NCBI GenBank assembly: GCA_013698525.1
Contig: JACCSM010000512.1
Span: 1 to 10,647, forward strand
Length of the DNA: 10,647 bases
Origin: Rubrobacteraceae bacterium
GTDB lineage: Bacteria; Actinomycetota; Rubrobacteria; Rubrobacterales; Rubrobacteraceae
Reading direction: 5' to 3'
Shown here piece after piece: positions 1 to 6,422 of this stretch. The position numbers and the translations under genes are program-made. The first letter of the stretch is position 1; each line of letters opens with the position of its first letter. Under the pieces are notes generated by a model. The model searched no databases. It worked only from the letters and a program-made list of their open reading frames with translations, and had not been told where the DNA came from.

Positions 1-23
1 GAGTAGGCGTGAGGGGAGGGCTG

Positions 24-131
24 TTAGCCTCGCGTCACGCAGCGTACCATCTTCGCCATCAGCTCGGCGGCTTGCTCGTCGTTTAGACCCTGCTGACGCA
101 CCATCGTACGCCAGGTCTCGTAGGTAACTCA
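24..131 (-). pseudogene. possible remnant of a small protein gene, frameshifted at its start
   Basis: Directly after the tandem TGA TGA that ends the membrane-protein gene, the same frame reads VTYETWRTMVRQQG, then LNDEQAAELMAKMVR, ending at TAA (26-24). It looks like a charged amphipathic small protein, but its first codon is GTT and the first legal start is the ATG at 104-102, which leaves only 26 residues. An ATG that overlaps the upstream stop (132-130) is one base out of frame with it. Removing one base after that ATG would join the two and give a 36-residue product. I do not recognise the family. It may be a frameshifted small gene, a very short real ORF, or chance. Confidence 0.25.
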
Positions 132-992
132 TCAGGCTTGCTCCTTCTCCTTACCGACCACAGCGGGAGGTCGTAGCCACAACGAGACGTGGGTGGGCTG
201 CATCGTTTCCCTTACCACGCCCACGAGATCATCGCTCACGGCGTCAAGGTTCGTCTCATCCCTGAGCTTGGCACCAAAGGCTTCTAATGTCTTGGTCGCA
301 TCGTACTTGCGCCGGTAGAAGCGGCGATCTACAAACGACTGCATTCGTCGTCTCAACGGTATGAACAGGCCCGCAATGGCGAGGGTGGAGGCCACGACAG
401 CCAACTGCGACCCCTGCCCGGTGAGGATTCGAAAGGCCCCTTGGAGCAACACGACGCTGCCCACATACACGAGAGCCAGCACCGCCGTGAGCGAGCCGTA
501 GACGAGGGTGCGGTTTATGATGTGGTCTATCTGGTAGAGGCGGTAGCGCAAGATCGCCACGCCCATGCCGATCGGGTTGCCCGCAAGACCGACCACGGTG
601 AGCACAAAGCCCGCCCACCAGACCAACCTCACGCCTACCACCGGGTAGACGGTGTTCTTGAGGATGATACCGCTGATCGCCACTGCAGTAGTGTAGGCGA
701 ACCATTTGATCTGCTGGCGCTCTACCCATTCCACCCGACGCAGTCGCAGGAGTATGGAGGACGCTCCTACGACGACGAGGGCGTACATGAACGTCTCGAC
801 CATCCTGTAGACGTTTGGCAATCTCTCGATTCCGAGCAGATTTTGGAGTGGCAGCTGCAAGATCTGACCAGGCGAGAATGCTGTCGAGAGTACTCCTACA
901 ATGACCGCAGCGGTGGTGAACCAGGCGAACCACCGCCAGCGAGCGCCGGGCAGATCGCTCGCCCCTGTTCTCTCACCCCTGCCATCACGACA
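132..992 (-). pseudogene. N-terminally truncated multi-TM sensor-like membrane protein
   Basis: The first ordinary start codon (TTG at 860) gives 242 residues: hydrophobic segments near residues 24-40, 53-72, 78-104, 118-142 and 152-169, then a cytoplasmic tail with FVDRRFYRRKYDA and ending in VSLWLRPP. This matches, from memory, an actinobacterial family of membrane proteins with LRYRLYQIDHIINRTLVYG and FVDRRFYRRKYD blocks, related to the membrane half of some histidine kinases. There is no kinase or HTH domain. The frame stays open upstream to a TAG at 995-993, and that stretch encodes another family-like block (ARWRWFAWFTTAAVIVGVLS), yet it contains no ATG, GTG or TTG. Family members have roughly 100 more residues with further TM helices before this block, and I do not find them in the other frames upstream. 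The gene therefore looks 5'-truncated. The tail appears complete. Function is unknown. Confidence 0.7.
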
Positions 993-1174
993 CTACTCTA
1001 CAGTACCCTCGACGCTCAATCGTTACGAGCCAGCACCTTATAGATCAACATCACCTTACCAAGATTTCTTGCTCCGATCCTCGTCGCTCCTTCGACTATG
1101 GCATCCGCACGAGCACGGCACCTCGGATCGAGGGTCAATGCCAGAAGATCGGCGCTTGCTCGAAGGTTCGTTGC
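993..1174. other. intergenic stretch, no assignable gene
   Basis: This stretch separates two damaged minus-strand genes. On the minus strand a frame is open from just after the stop at 1177-1175 down to TGA at 1018-1016 (51-52 codons, possible TTG start at 1138). It reads plausibly (for example RADAIVEGATRIGARNLGKV), but its third-position GC is about half, well below the real genes here, and I do not recognise it. No RNA gene, terminator or repeat was seen. Confidence 0.3.
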
Positions 1175-1477
1175 TCACCCTGGCTGCGTCTCGTCGCCCA
1201 GGCGGAGAGCCCTTATCTTCCCATCCCGAAACTGCGCCTCCACGACGGCCTCGGACCGATCGTGGGAACCGTCGCCCTCGAGCAACCTAACCGTCCAGGC
1301 GACCCCGTTCCGCGCGACCTGCTTCTTGGTCAGGTCCATGCGGATGTTTCCCGCCATATGTTCCGCCACGAAGTTGCGTATCTGCCTCTTTCCCCTGTGG
1401 GAACCCCGACTCGGGAACGGCGCCGACGAAACGAGTTCCGCGTCCTCGGCGAAGAAGCCCATCACGGCGTCAGGGTT
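1175..1477 (-). pseudogene. NTF2/SnoaL-like domain protein, N-terminus missing
   Basis: From position 1477 down to a TGA at 1177-1175 the minus strand encodes about 100 residues with the look of an NTF2-like (SnoaL-type) cone fold: NPDAVMGFFAEDAEL, a glycine turn and RGKRQIRNFVAEHM, strands around WTVRLLEG, and a closing strand VVEAQFRDGKIRALRLGD. Such domains are about 110-130 residues and begin with a helix ending in a motif like HDPDAV. Here the reading frame upstream of NPDAV (open to a GTG at 1597) is a proline/arginine-rich stretch of non-coding character (RSPPSSR), so the first helix is lost or in another frame. NTF2-like domains may be enzymes or small-molecule binders; nothing here tells which. 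I judge it a 5'-damaged gene, though a short unusual protein is possible. Confidence 0.5.
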
Positions 1478-1817
1478 CCGGCTAGACGGCGGGCTTCGCG
1501 GGGGCAGTGAGCAACCGCGCACCCGAGGGCCACGTTGAGGACCCGCCCATCCGGGTCGAAGCGTCACCAGGAGCTGGGGAGAGCCTCCTGGCAGCACACC
1601 TACGCCGGGAGATTTCTAGCGAGGTATTGCGGGAGACGACGTAAGACCAGAGGAGACGCATCATCCGTGCGACCTTCGCAGAAATATCGCCGCTCTGCGG
1701 CGGCTCTGCCCTCTGAAACGACCTTTCCTGTGAAAACACTCATGCACCCCAAAAACTCTTCACATCTTCAAAGTCCACACTACTTGGCAGAGGGATCACA
1801 CACCACAAGGAGGAGCG
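1478..1817. other. gene-free region upstream of the sigma factor
   Basis: I see no convincing gene here. A short hairpin (GCCGC, TCT, GCGGC) lies at 1689-1701. The promoter for the sigma-htrA operon should lie in the less GC-rich part at about 1720-1810, but I could not identify a convincing -35/-10 pair. Minus-strand frames at 1482-1739 have no recognisable protein character. Confidence 0.4.
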
Positions 1818-2678
1818 TTGGCGACTTATCCGAGAAAGGAGACGGAAGCTCCTGTACTCCTTGCTGCCTACATGGCGCGCATAGGAGGCAGGGGCGGGCT
1901 GCTCAGCCACGAAGAGGAGGTAGAGCTCGGCCGCAGGGTGCGATCCGGCGATGATGGTGAGGCCAGGAGGCGGCTGGTGGAGAAGAACCTGGGGCTGGCC
2001 GTCAGCGTGGCCAGGAAGTATCGCGGGCATGGTCTTCCTTTCGAGGACCTTATTCAGGAGGGGAACATCGGGCTCATAAAAGCAGTAGAGAAGTTCGACC
2101 CCGAGAAGGGCAACCGCTTCTCGACGTACGCGACGTGGTGGATCCGCCAGTCGATACAGCATGCCCTTGGGGACAAGGGTCGCGAGATCCGGCTCCCGGC
2201 CCACATGAACGAGAAGCTCCGCAAGGTCCGCAAAGCACAGGGCGAGCTGATATCGAAGCTCCACCGCGAACCGACCCTGGAGGAGACCGCGGGCCAGCTC
2301 GAATGGGAAATCGGCAAGGTCAGATCCGTCCTCGAGGCCGTACCCAGCGTCTCGAGCCTTGACCAGCCTCTCGGCCCCGAGGCGGGCGCCCACAAGCTCG
2401 GAGACTTCGTGGAGGACCCAGAACCTCACGGCCCTGACCCGGTAGTGAGCCGCAGGCTCGAGGAGGCCATGAGGCGGCTGCCGGAGCGCGAACGCGACGT
2501 GCTCGTGAACCGCTATGGTCTGGATAGAGACACGAAGGCGACCGTGCGGGAGCTCTCGGCGAGGCTCGGCATCTCCGAAAGAGCTGTCAGGCGGACGCAG
2601 CACAAGGCGGAGCGACTTCTCAAGACGCTTCTGGAACCGGGAAGGCGGGGGAATAGTATCGGGGAGGTAACAGTATGA
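1818..2678 (+). CDS. RNA polymerase sigma factor, sigma-70 family, primary-like (group 2 type)
   Basis: A 286-residue promoter-recognition subunit of RNA polymerase. Region 1.2 is at about residues 11-45 ([25 protein letters not shown]). Region 2 is at about 52-130, with core-binding [38 protein letters not shown] and the melting/-10 segment [16 protein letters not shown]. Region 3 is at about 131-205 and region 4 at about 210-273. It lacks region 1.1, as in group 2 factors. The start is TTG at 1818, chosen because AAGGAGGA (1808-1814) lies just upstream and no better start fits. Two DNA-contact segments are unusual: the recognition helix reads SERAVRRTQ rather than the canonical TRERIRQIE, and region 2.4 has RQSIQ where RpoD has RQAIT. 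The stop overlaps the start of the HtrA gene (ATGA), so the two are co-translated. This suggests an alternative factor with its own target set, perhaps for envelope stress (inference). Confidence 0.93.
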   Translation: MATYPRKETEAPVLLAAYMARIGGRGGLLSHEEEVELGRRVRSGDDGEARRRLVEKNLGLAVSVARKYRGHGLPFEDLIQEGNIGLIKAVEKFDPEKGNRFSTYATWWIRQSIQHALGDKGREIRLPAHMNEKLRKVRKAQGELISKLHREPTLEETAGQLEWEIGKVRSVLEAVPSVSSLDQPLGPEAGAHKLGDFVEDPEPHGPDPVVSRRLEEAMRRLPERERDVLVNRYGLDRDTKATVRELSARLGISERAVRRTQHKAERLLKTLLEPGRRGNSIGEVTV

Positions 2679-3763
2679 AGGGACACACCTTACAGCGCTC
2701 TTTCTTGTTGCTGCTCTTGGGGCTGGCGACGCTGGTTTTCGTGCTCGGCGTCATCTACCTCGACCCGGGCAGGACGCAGACCGCCGAGCCGGTCGAGTCG
2801 GCCCCGGACGGCATTCCGGCTGACGAACCCGTGGCCAGAGTCGCCTCCGTACTAAGCCCTTCGGTAGTGCAGATCAACGTCTCAGGGATCCGACAGACGC
2901 CGTACGGGGCGCAGAAGCAAGAGGGTATGGGTAGCGGTGTGATCTACCGCTCCGACGGCTACATCATCACCAACAACCACGTCGTGGAGGGCTCGCGCGA
3001 CGTCGAGGTCGCCTTCGCAGACGGAGCGACAGAGCGTGGACAGGTCGTCGGCACGGACCCGACGACGGACATCGCCGTCGTCAAGGTGGACCACGACGGC
3101 CTGCCGTCCGCGAGCTTCGCGAGCAGGGACCCGATAGTCGGCCAGACGGCGGTCGCGGTCGGCAGCCCATCGGGCTTCGAGTCCACGGTCACCTCTGGGA
3201 TTATCAGCGGCACGGGGCGTGAGGTCCCTGCTGAGTACACAGGGGGTACGCAGGCCACATCTCTGGTCGACCTGGTCCAGACCGACGCGGCCATCTCCCC
3301 AGGCAACTCGGGCGGCGCCCTGGCAGACCGTGAAGGCCGGGTCATCGGTATAAGCGTAGCCTACTTGCCGCCGGCCGAGACGGGTGCCGAGAACATCGGC
3401 TTCGCCATACCTTCGGCTACGGCCATCTCCGTGGCAGACCAGCTGATCGAGAACGGCGAGGCCGTCCACCCCTACCTCGGTGTCTACCTCTCTGATCTCA
3501 CCCAGGAGACCGCGAGCAAGTTCGGAAGTCCCGTAGACTCAGGGGCGCTGGTCGAGAAGGTCGAGCCTGATGGGCCGGCCGACGCCGCCGGAATTCAGCG
3601 CGGTGACGTCGTGACCGCCGCAGGTTCGGAGGAGGTCCGTAGCTCTGGCGACCTGCTCTCGGCGCTGCGCAAGTACATGCCTGGCGATACGATAGGGTTG
3701 AAGATCTTCAGGAACGACGAAAAGACTACACTCCAGGTTAACCTGGCAAAGCGCCCCCAGTGA
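2675..3763 (+). CDS. membrane-anchored HtrA/DegP-type serine protease with PDZ domain
   Basis: A 362-residue quality-control protease, expected to act outside the membrane. Residues 9-28 form one hydrophobic segment (signal anchor), followed by a polar linker and a trypsin-like domain at about 52-255. The triad is visible: His102 in ITNNHVVEG, Asp132 in [10 protein letters not shown] and Ser212 in [11 protein letters not shown] single PDZ domain follows at about 263-357 ([40 protein letters not shown]). The length and order match actinobacterial HtrA proteins. The ATG at 2675 lies inside the ATGA overlap with the sigma gene stop and is preceded by GGGGAGG, so translation is coupled. The operon ends at the hairpin about 40 nt downstream. 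No key residue is missing. Substrates are unknown; co-expression with a sigma factor points to a stress or envelope role (inference). Confidence 0.95.
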   Translation: MKGHTLQRSFLLLLLGLATLVFVLGVIYLDPGRTQTAEPVESAPDGIPADEPVARVASVLSPSVVQINVSGIRQTPYGAQKQEGMGSGVIYRSDGYIITNNHVVEGSRDVEVAFADGATERGQVVGTDPTTDIAVVKVDHDGLPSASFASRDPIVGQTAVAVGSPSGFESTVTSGIISGTGREVPAEYTGGTQATSLVDLVQTDAAISPGNSGGALADREGRVIGISVAYLPPAETGAENIGFAIPSATAISVADQLIENGEAVHPYLGVYLSDLTQETASKFGSPVDSGALVEKVEPDGPADAAGIQRGDVVTAAGSEEVRSSGDLLSALRKYMPGDTIGLKIFRNDEKTTLQVNLAKRPQ

Positions 3764-3801
3764 AGCACTTCGCACCGTCCAACGGTTAAACCTTGCCGAT
3801 A

Positions 3802-3833
3802 AAGAGAGCACCCCGGATCCGGGGCGCTCTCTT
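3802..3833 (+). terminator. hairpin terminator after the sigma-htrA operon
   Basis: AAGAGAGC (3802-3809) pairs with GCTCTCTT (3826-3833) around the palindrome CCCCGGATCCGGGG (3811-3824), with one A/C mismatch between the two helices. This makes a very stable stem 39 nt after the htrA stop. The plus-strand T tract is short and broken (CTTCATGTT), so it may act as a weakly U-dependent or factor-assisted terminator; it could also work on the other strand. Confidence 0.75.
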
Positions 3834-3915
3834 CATGTTGCCGGTTACCCCTCGGACTAGCCGCAACAAAATCTATCCTGCCACATGGTACACACAATCC
3901 GCTGCTCCAAATCTG

Positions 3916-3942
3916 TTTGCAGCAAATTCCTGATACCTGATA
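3916..3942. repeat. small palindrome and 7-bp tandem repeat
   Basis: TTTGCAGCAAA (3916-3926) is a palindrome around one central base. CCTGATA occurs twice in tandem at 3929-3942. Both sit in the less GC-rich spacer just before the large inverted repeat and the ECF42-type promoter. They may be protein-binding sites or chance; there is no support beyond symmetry and position. Confidence 0.3.
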
Positions 3943-3953
3943 CACCCAAAGCC

Positions 3954-3990
3954 GCGGTCTGCAAAGAGGGTGAACCTCTTTGCAGACCGC
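3954..3990. repeat. perfect 16-bp inverted repeat with 5-nt loop
   Basis: GCGGTCTGCAAAGAGG (3954-3969) is the exact reverse complement of CCTCTTTGCAGACCGC (3975-3990), with loop GTGAA. It lies 20 nt upstream of the -35 element of the DGPF gene promoter. It is followed on the plus strand by only TTTGAGG and has no good T tract on either strand. It could be an operator, a backup terminator for upstream transcription, or a remnant of a small repeat element. The symmetry is certain; the role is not known. Confidence 0.7.
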
Positions 3991-4010
3991 TTTGAGGTAT
4001 TGTGGGGCGA

Positions 4011-4037
4011 AGTCGATTTTGTAACGGCCCGTTCGTC
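4011..4037 (+). promoter_or_regulatory. ECF42-type promoter upstream of the DGPF gene
   Basis: AGTCGA (4011-4016), a 17-nt spacer, then CGTC (4034-4037) followed by GTAG. Published work on Streptomyces ECF42 reports a TGTCGA -35 element and a CGA/TC -10 element. This site differs from that -35 in one base. The same arrangement with the same spacing occurs before the reductase gene at 5715-5741. Transcription would start at about 4043-4046, which excludes the in-frame ATG at 4042 as the start of the DGPF gene. It implies autoregulation of the module. Confidence 0.72.
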
Positions 4038-4077
4038 GTAGTTGTGTAGGACGAAAACGAGAGGAAGGAGTGCAAAG

Positions 4078-4407
4078 GTGCCTCAGCACGCAATTCTGCT
4101 CTACGCCCCGACGCCGGCGGACTGGATGGAGGCGCCACCGGAGGAGCTGGAGGCGCATGACAGGTACGCGGCGCAGATCGAGGAACTGGGCGGGAGGATC
4201 GTCAGCGCGCAGGCGTTGGAGCCGAGCTCCACAGCGACATCGGTCCGTGGCGACGTGGTGACCGACGGTCCGTTCGTAGAGTCCAAGGAGGTGCTTGGCG
4301 GGGTCACCGTTATCGAGGCGCGCGACCTGGATCACGCGCTGGAGATCGCCAGGCTCTCCCCCGCCACGCGGCGCGGCGGCGTCGAAGTCAGGCCGATCTT
4401 GGGGTGA
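4078..4407 (+). CDS. DGPF-domain (YCII-related) protein of the ECF42 module
   Basis: A 109-residue small soluble protein of the YCII-related / DGPF family, a ferredoxin-like fold. It opens with a strand HAILLYA, has a helix around EELEAHDRYAAQIEELGGR, and carries the signature DGPF at residues 63-66 within VVTDGPFVESKEVLGG, followed by a strand and the C-terminal VEVRPILG. Genes of this family are the usual partners of ECF42 sigma factors. Their biochemical role is not established, and they are known as targets rather than as proven anti-sigma factors. The start is GTG 4078, preceded by AAGGAG at 4065-4070 (7-nt spacing). An ATG at 4042 in the same frame lies at or before the predicted transcription start. 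The stop overlaps the GTG of the sigma gene (GTGA), so the two are co-translated. Confidence 0.9.
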   Translation: MPQHAILLYAPTPADWMEAPPEELEAHDRYAAQIEELGGRIVSAQALEPSSTATSVRGDVVTDGPFVESKEVLGGVTVIEARDLDHALEIARLSPATRRGGVEVRPILG

Positions 4408-5667
4408 GCCCGGCCCGCGCCACCCCGGTCGAACGGGCCGTCGCTGATGCGCACCGTCGCGAGTGGGGCCTTCGTGCTCGCCGCGACGGCGCGCGTCGCA
4501 AGGGACCTGGATCTCGCCGAGGAGTACGTCCAGGACGCTTACACAGAGGCGCTCTCTGCCTGGGCACGCGACGGCGTGCCCCGCAAACCTGCAGCCTGGC
4601 TCACCACCGTAGCCAAACGCAAGGCGCTGGACGCGCTGCGTCGCGGGCAAACGCTGCGCTCGAAGCTGCCCCTGCTCGTGCAACCCGATGAGGCCGACAT
4701 GAATGACCCAACCGACGTCACGGTGCCTGATGACCGTCTGCGGCTCATCTTCACCTGCTGCCACCCGTCGCTCTCCAGAGAGGCCCAGGTGGCACTCACC
4801 CTTCGCCTCGTCTGCGGCGTGAGCACGGGCGACATCGCGCGGGCGTTCCTCGTCTCCGAGCCGACGATGGCGGCGCGCCTGACACGGGCAAAGAAGAAGA
4901 TCTCGGCAGCCCGAATCCCCTACCGCGTGCCCGAGGCGCACGAGTTGCCGGACCGACTGGACGCCGTCCTCACCGTCATCCACCTGCTCTACACCACCGG
5001 GCACACGGCGCCGTCAGGCGAGCAGCTGGTGCGCAGCGCCCTTGTCGAGCGAGCACTGGACCTCGCCCGCATGCTGCTGAGATTGATGCCCGACGAGCGG
5101 GAGGTGCGGGGGCTGCTCGCGCTGCTCCTGGTTACAGACGCCCGGCGACCCACCCGCACCGACGCCCACGGTCGCCTGCTCCTGCTGGAGGAGCAGGATC
5201 GGTCGGCCTGGGACAGGGCCGCGCTAGTAGAAGGACACCGGCTGGTAGTCGGGGCGCTCAGGGGCGGCAATCCTGGCCGGTTCGTGCTGCAGGCGGCCAT
5301 CGCGGCGTTGCACGCCGCGGCACCGAGCTACGCAGAGACCGACTGGCCCCAGGTGTTGACGCTCTACAACGAGTTGCACAAAGTCTGGCCCTCGCCGGTA
5401 GTGGCACTGAACCGTGCCGTCGCCGTTGCCATGGTGCGAGGGCCTGAGGCCGCGCTGGGCGAGGTCGAGCTATTGGAGCGCGAGGGCCGCCTGTCCGGCT
5501 ACCGATACCTGCCTGCGACCAAGGCCGACCTGCTCAGGCGCCTCGGCCGCCACCGCGAAGCCGCCACCGCCTACCGGGCCGCGCTCGACCTCACCGACAA
5601 CGAGGCCGAAAGGGCGTTCCTCTCGGACCGGCTGGCCGAGTCGAGTGCTCGGCGGGTCGATGCCTGA
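4404..5667 (+). CDS. ECF42-group RNA polymerase sigma factor, apparently frameshifted near its N-terminus
   Basis: GTG 4404 overlaps the DGPF stop and begins a frame reading VERAVADAHRREW, the usual opening helix of this group. The frame then turns to nonsense. One base over, the next frame continues AFVLAATARVARDLDLAEE and stays open to 5667. Deleting one G from GGGG (4465-4468) restores W-AFVLAAT exactly. The downstream part has sigma2 (LAEEYVQDAYTEAL, WARDGVPRKPAAWLTTVAKR), sigma4 (FTCCHPSLSREAQVALTLRL, then the HTH VSTGDIARAFLVSEPTMAARL), and a helical TPR-like extension of about 235 residues (for example LYNELHKVWPSPVVALNRAV and LLRRLGRHREAATAYRAAL), the ECF42 hallmark that replaces an anti-sigma. 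An ATG at 4447 would give 406 residues without the first helix and has only a weak ribosome site. It is either a sequencing error, a recent mutation, or a shortened product. Identity is certain; the intact state is doubtful. Confidence 0.9.
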
Positions 5668-5714
5668 CCCGATCCGCTGTCCGTGGACGAGATTGCAAAG
5701 ATTTTTTGGCACAT

Positions 5715-5741
5715 TGTCGATTTCACGGTTGCCCGCTCGTC
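5715..5741 (+). promoter_or_regulatory. ECF42-type promoter upstream of the reductase gene
   Basis: TGTCGA (5715-5720), 17 nt, CGTC (5738-5741), then GTAG. This is the exact published ECF42 -35 hexamer and the CGTC form of the -10. Spacing to the start codon (39 nt) is almost the same as at the DGPF promoter (40 nt). It predicts that the downstream reductase-like gene is a direct target of the sigma factor encoded just upstream, transcribed separately from it. Confidence 0.78.
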
Positions 5742-5780
5742 GTAGGTATGTAGGGCGAAAACGACTCTAAGGAGGTCATC

Positions 5781-6332
5781 ATGAGAAGAGTGATCGTATC
5801 GGAGTTCGTGTCACTGAACGGTGTGGTCGAAGACCCGAGTTGGAGCATTCAGTTCGGAAGCGAAGAGCAGGATAAGTTCAAGTTCGACGAACTGGCTGCA
5901 AGCGACGCCCTCCTGCTGGGGCGGGTCACCTACGAGGGTTTCGCAGCTGCCTGGCCTCAGATGGCCGAGCAAACAGGGGAGTACGGCGCCTGGATGAACG
6001 GCTACCCCAAGTACGTTGTCTCGACGACCCTGGAACAGGCTGAGTGGAACAACTCGACTATAATCAAGGAGAACGTCTCTGAAGAGATATCCAGGCTAAA
6101 GCAGCAGCCAGGCAAGGACATCTTGGTCTTCGGCAGCGGCGACCTCGTGAATACGCTGTTGGAGCACGACCTCATCGATGAATACAGGCTCATGATCTTC
6201 CCCGTCGTGGTTGGCAGCGGGAAACGCCTGTTCAGTGACGGGATCGATACGACCGTCCTGAGACTCGCCGACACCAGGACGTTCGGTTCGGGCGTCGTGG
6301 TCCTGACCTACCAGCCAGCGTGTAGCGAGTAA
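5781..6332 (+). CDS. dihydrofolate reductase family protein (RibD C-terminal domain)
   Basis: A 183-residue cytoplasmic protein of the RibD C-terminal / DHFR-like superfamily, related to but distinct from true folate reductases. It opens with MRRVIVSEFVSLNGVVEDP, has ALLLGRVTYEGFAAAWP at about residues 43-59, a nucleotide-binding type turn FGSGDLV (117-123), and the family motif LIDEYRLMIFPVVVGSGKRLF (131-151, quoted in part). These proteins are taken to be NAD(P)H-dependent reductases; the substrate here is unknown. The start is ATG 5781 with a strong AAGGAGG at 5769-5775. It has its own ECF42-type promoter and shares a leader with the DGPF gene, so it is a likely effector gene of the module. 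Confidence 0.92.
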   Translation: MRRVIVSEFVSLNGVVEDPSWSIQFGSEEQDKFKFDELAASDALLLGRVTYEGFAAAWPQMAEQTGEYGAWMNGYPKYVVSTTLEQAEWNNSTIIKENVSEEISRLKQQPGKDILVFGSGDLVNTLLEHDLIDEYRLMIFPVVVGSGKRLFSDGIDTTVLRLADTRTFGSGVVVLTYQPACSE

Positions 6333-6422
6333 ATTGGGCCGGTGAGGATGCTGGTGCGTTGCGCCCGGACTCCTGAATGGTGCAAACTATAGGATAGGGG
6401 TCAACACGAAGAGGGAGTCCCG
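6333..6422. other. spacer before the channel gene
   Basis: No terminator hairpin was seen after the reductase gene. The segment ACTATAGGAT (6386-6395) is the only AT-rich -10-like stretch, but no -35 at proper spacing fits it. AAGAGGGAG (6409-6417) is a good ribosome-binding site for the downstream frame. Confidence 0.35.

Noticed and set aside
1016..1174. Open minus-strand frame of 51-52 codons after the NTF2-like gene
   Set aside because: Third-position GC is about half, unlike the real genes here, there is no ribosome site and no recognised family; kept only as a note.
1740..2603. Long minus-strand frame antisense to the sigma factor
   Set aside because: The plus strand encodes an unmistakable sigma-70 protein; the antisense product has no family character.
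4042..4077. Earlier ATG start for the DGPF gene
   Set aside because: It falls at or before the predicted transcription start and adds a stretch without family similarity; GTG 4078 has a proper AAGGAG.
3595..5004. Very long open frame on the minus strand antisense to htrA and the ECF42 sigma gene
   Set aside because: It is antisense to well-supported genes, has low-complexity arginine-rich sequence and no recognisable domain; high-GC DNA leaves such frames open by chance.
6386..6395. ACTATAGGAT as the channel gene promoter
   Set aside because: No -35 element at 15-19 nt; the nearest TTG-type hexamer is 23 nt or more away.
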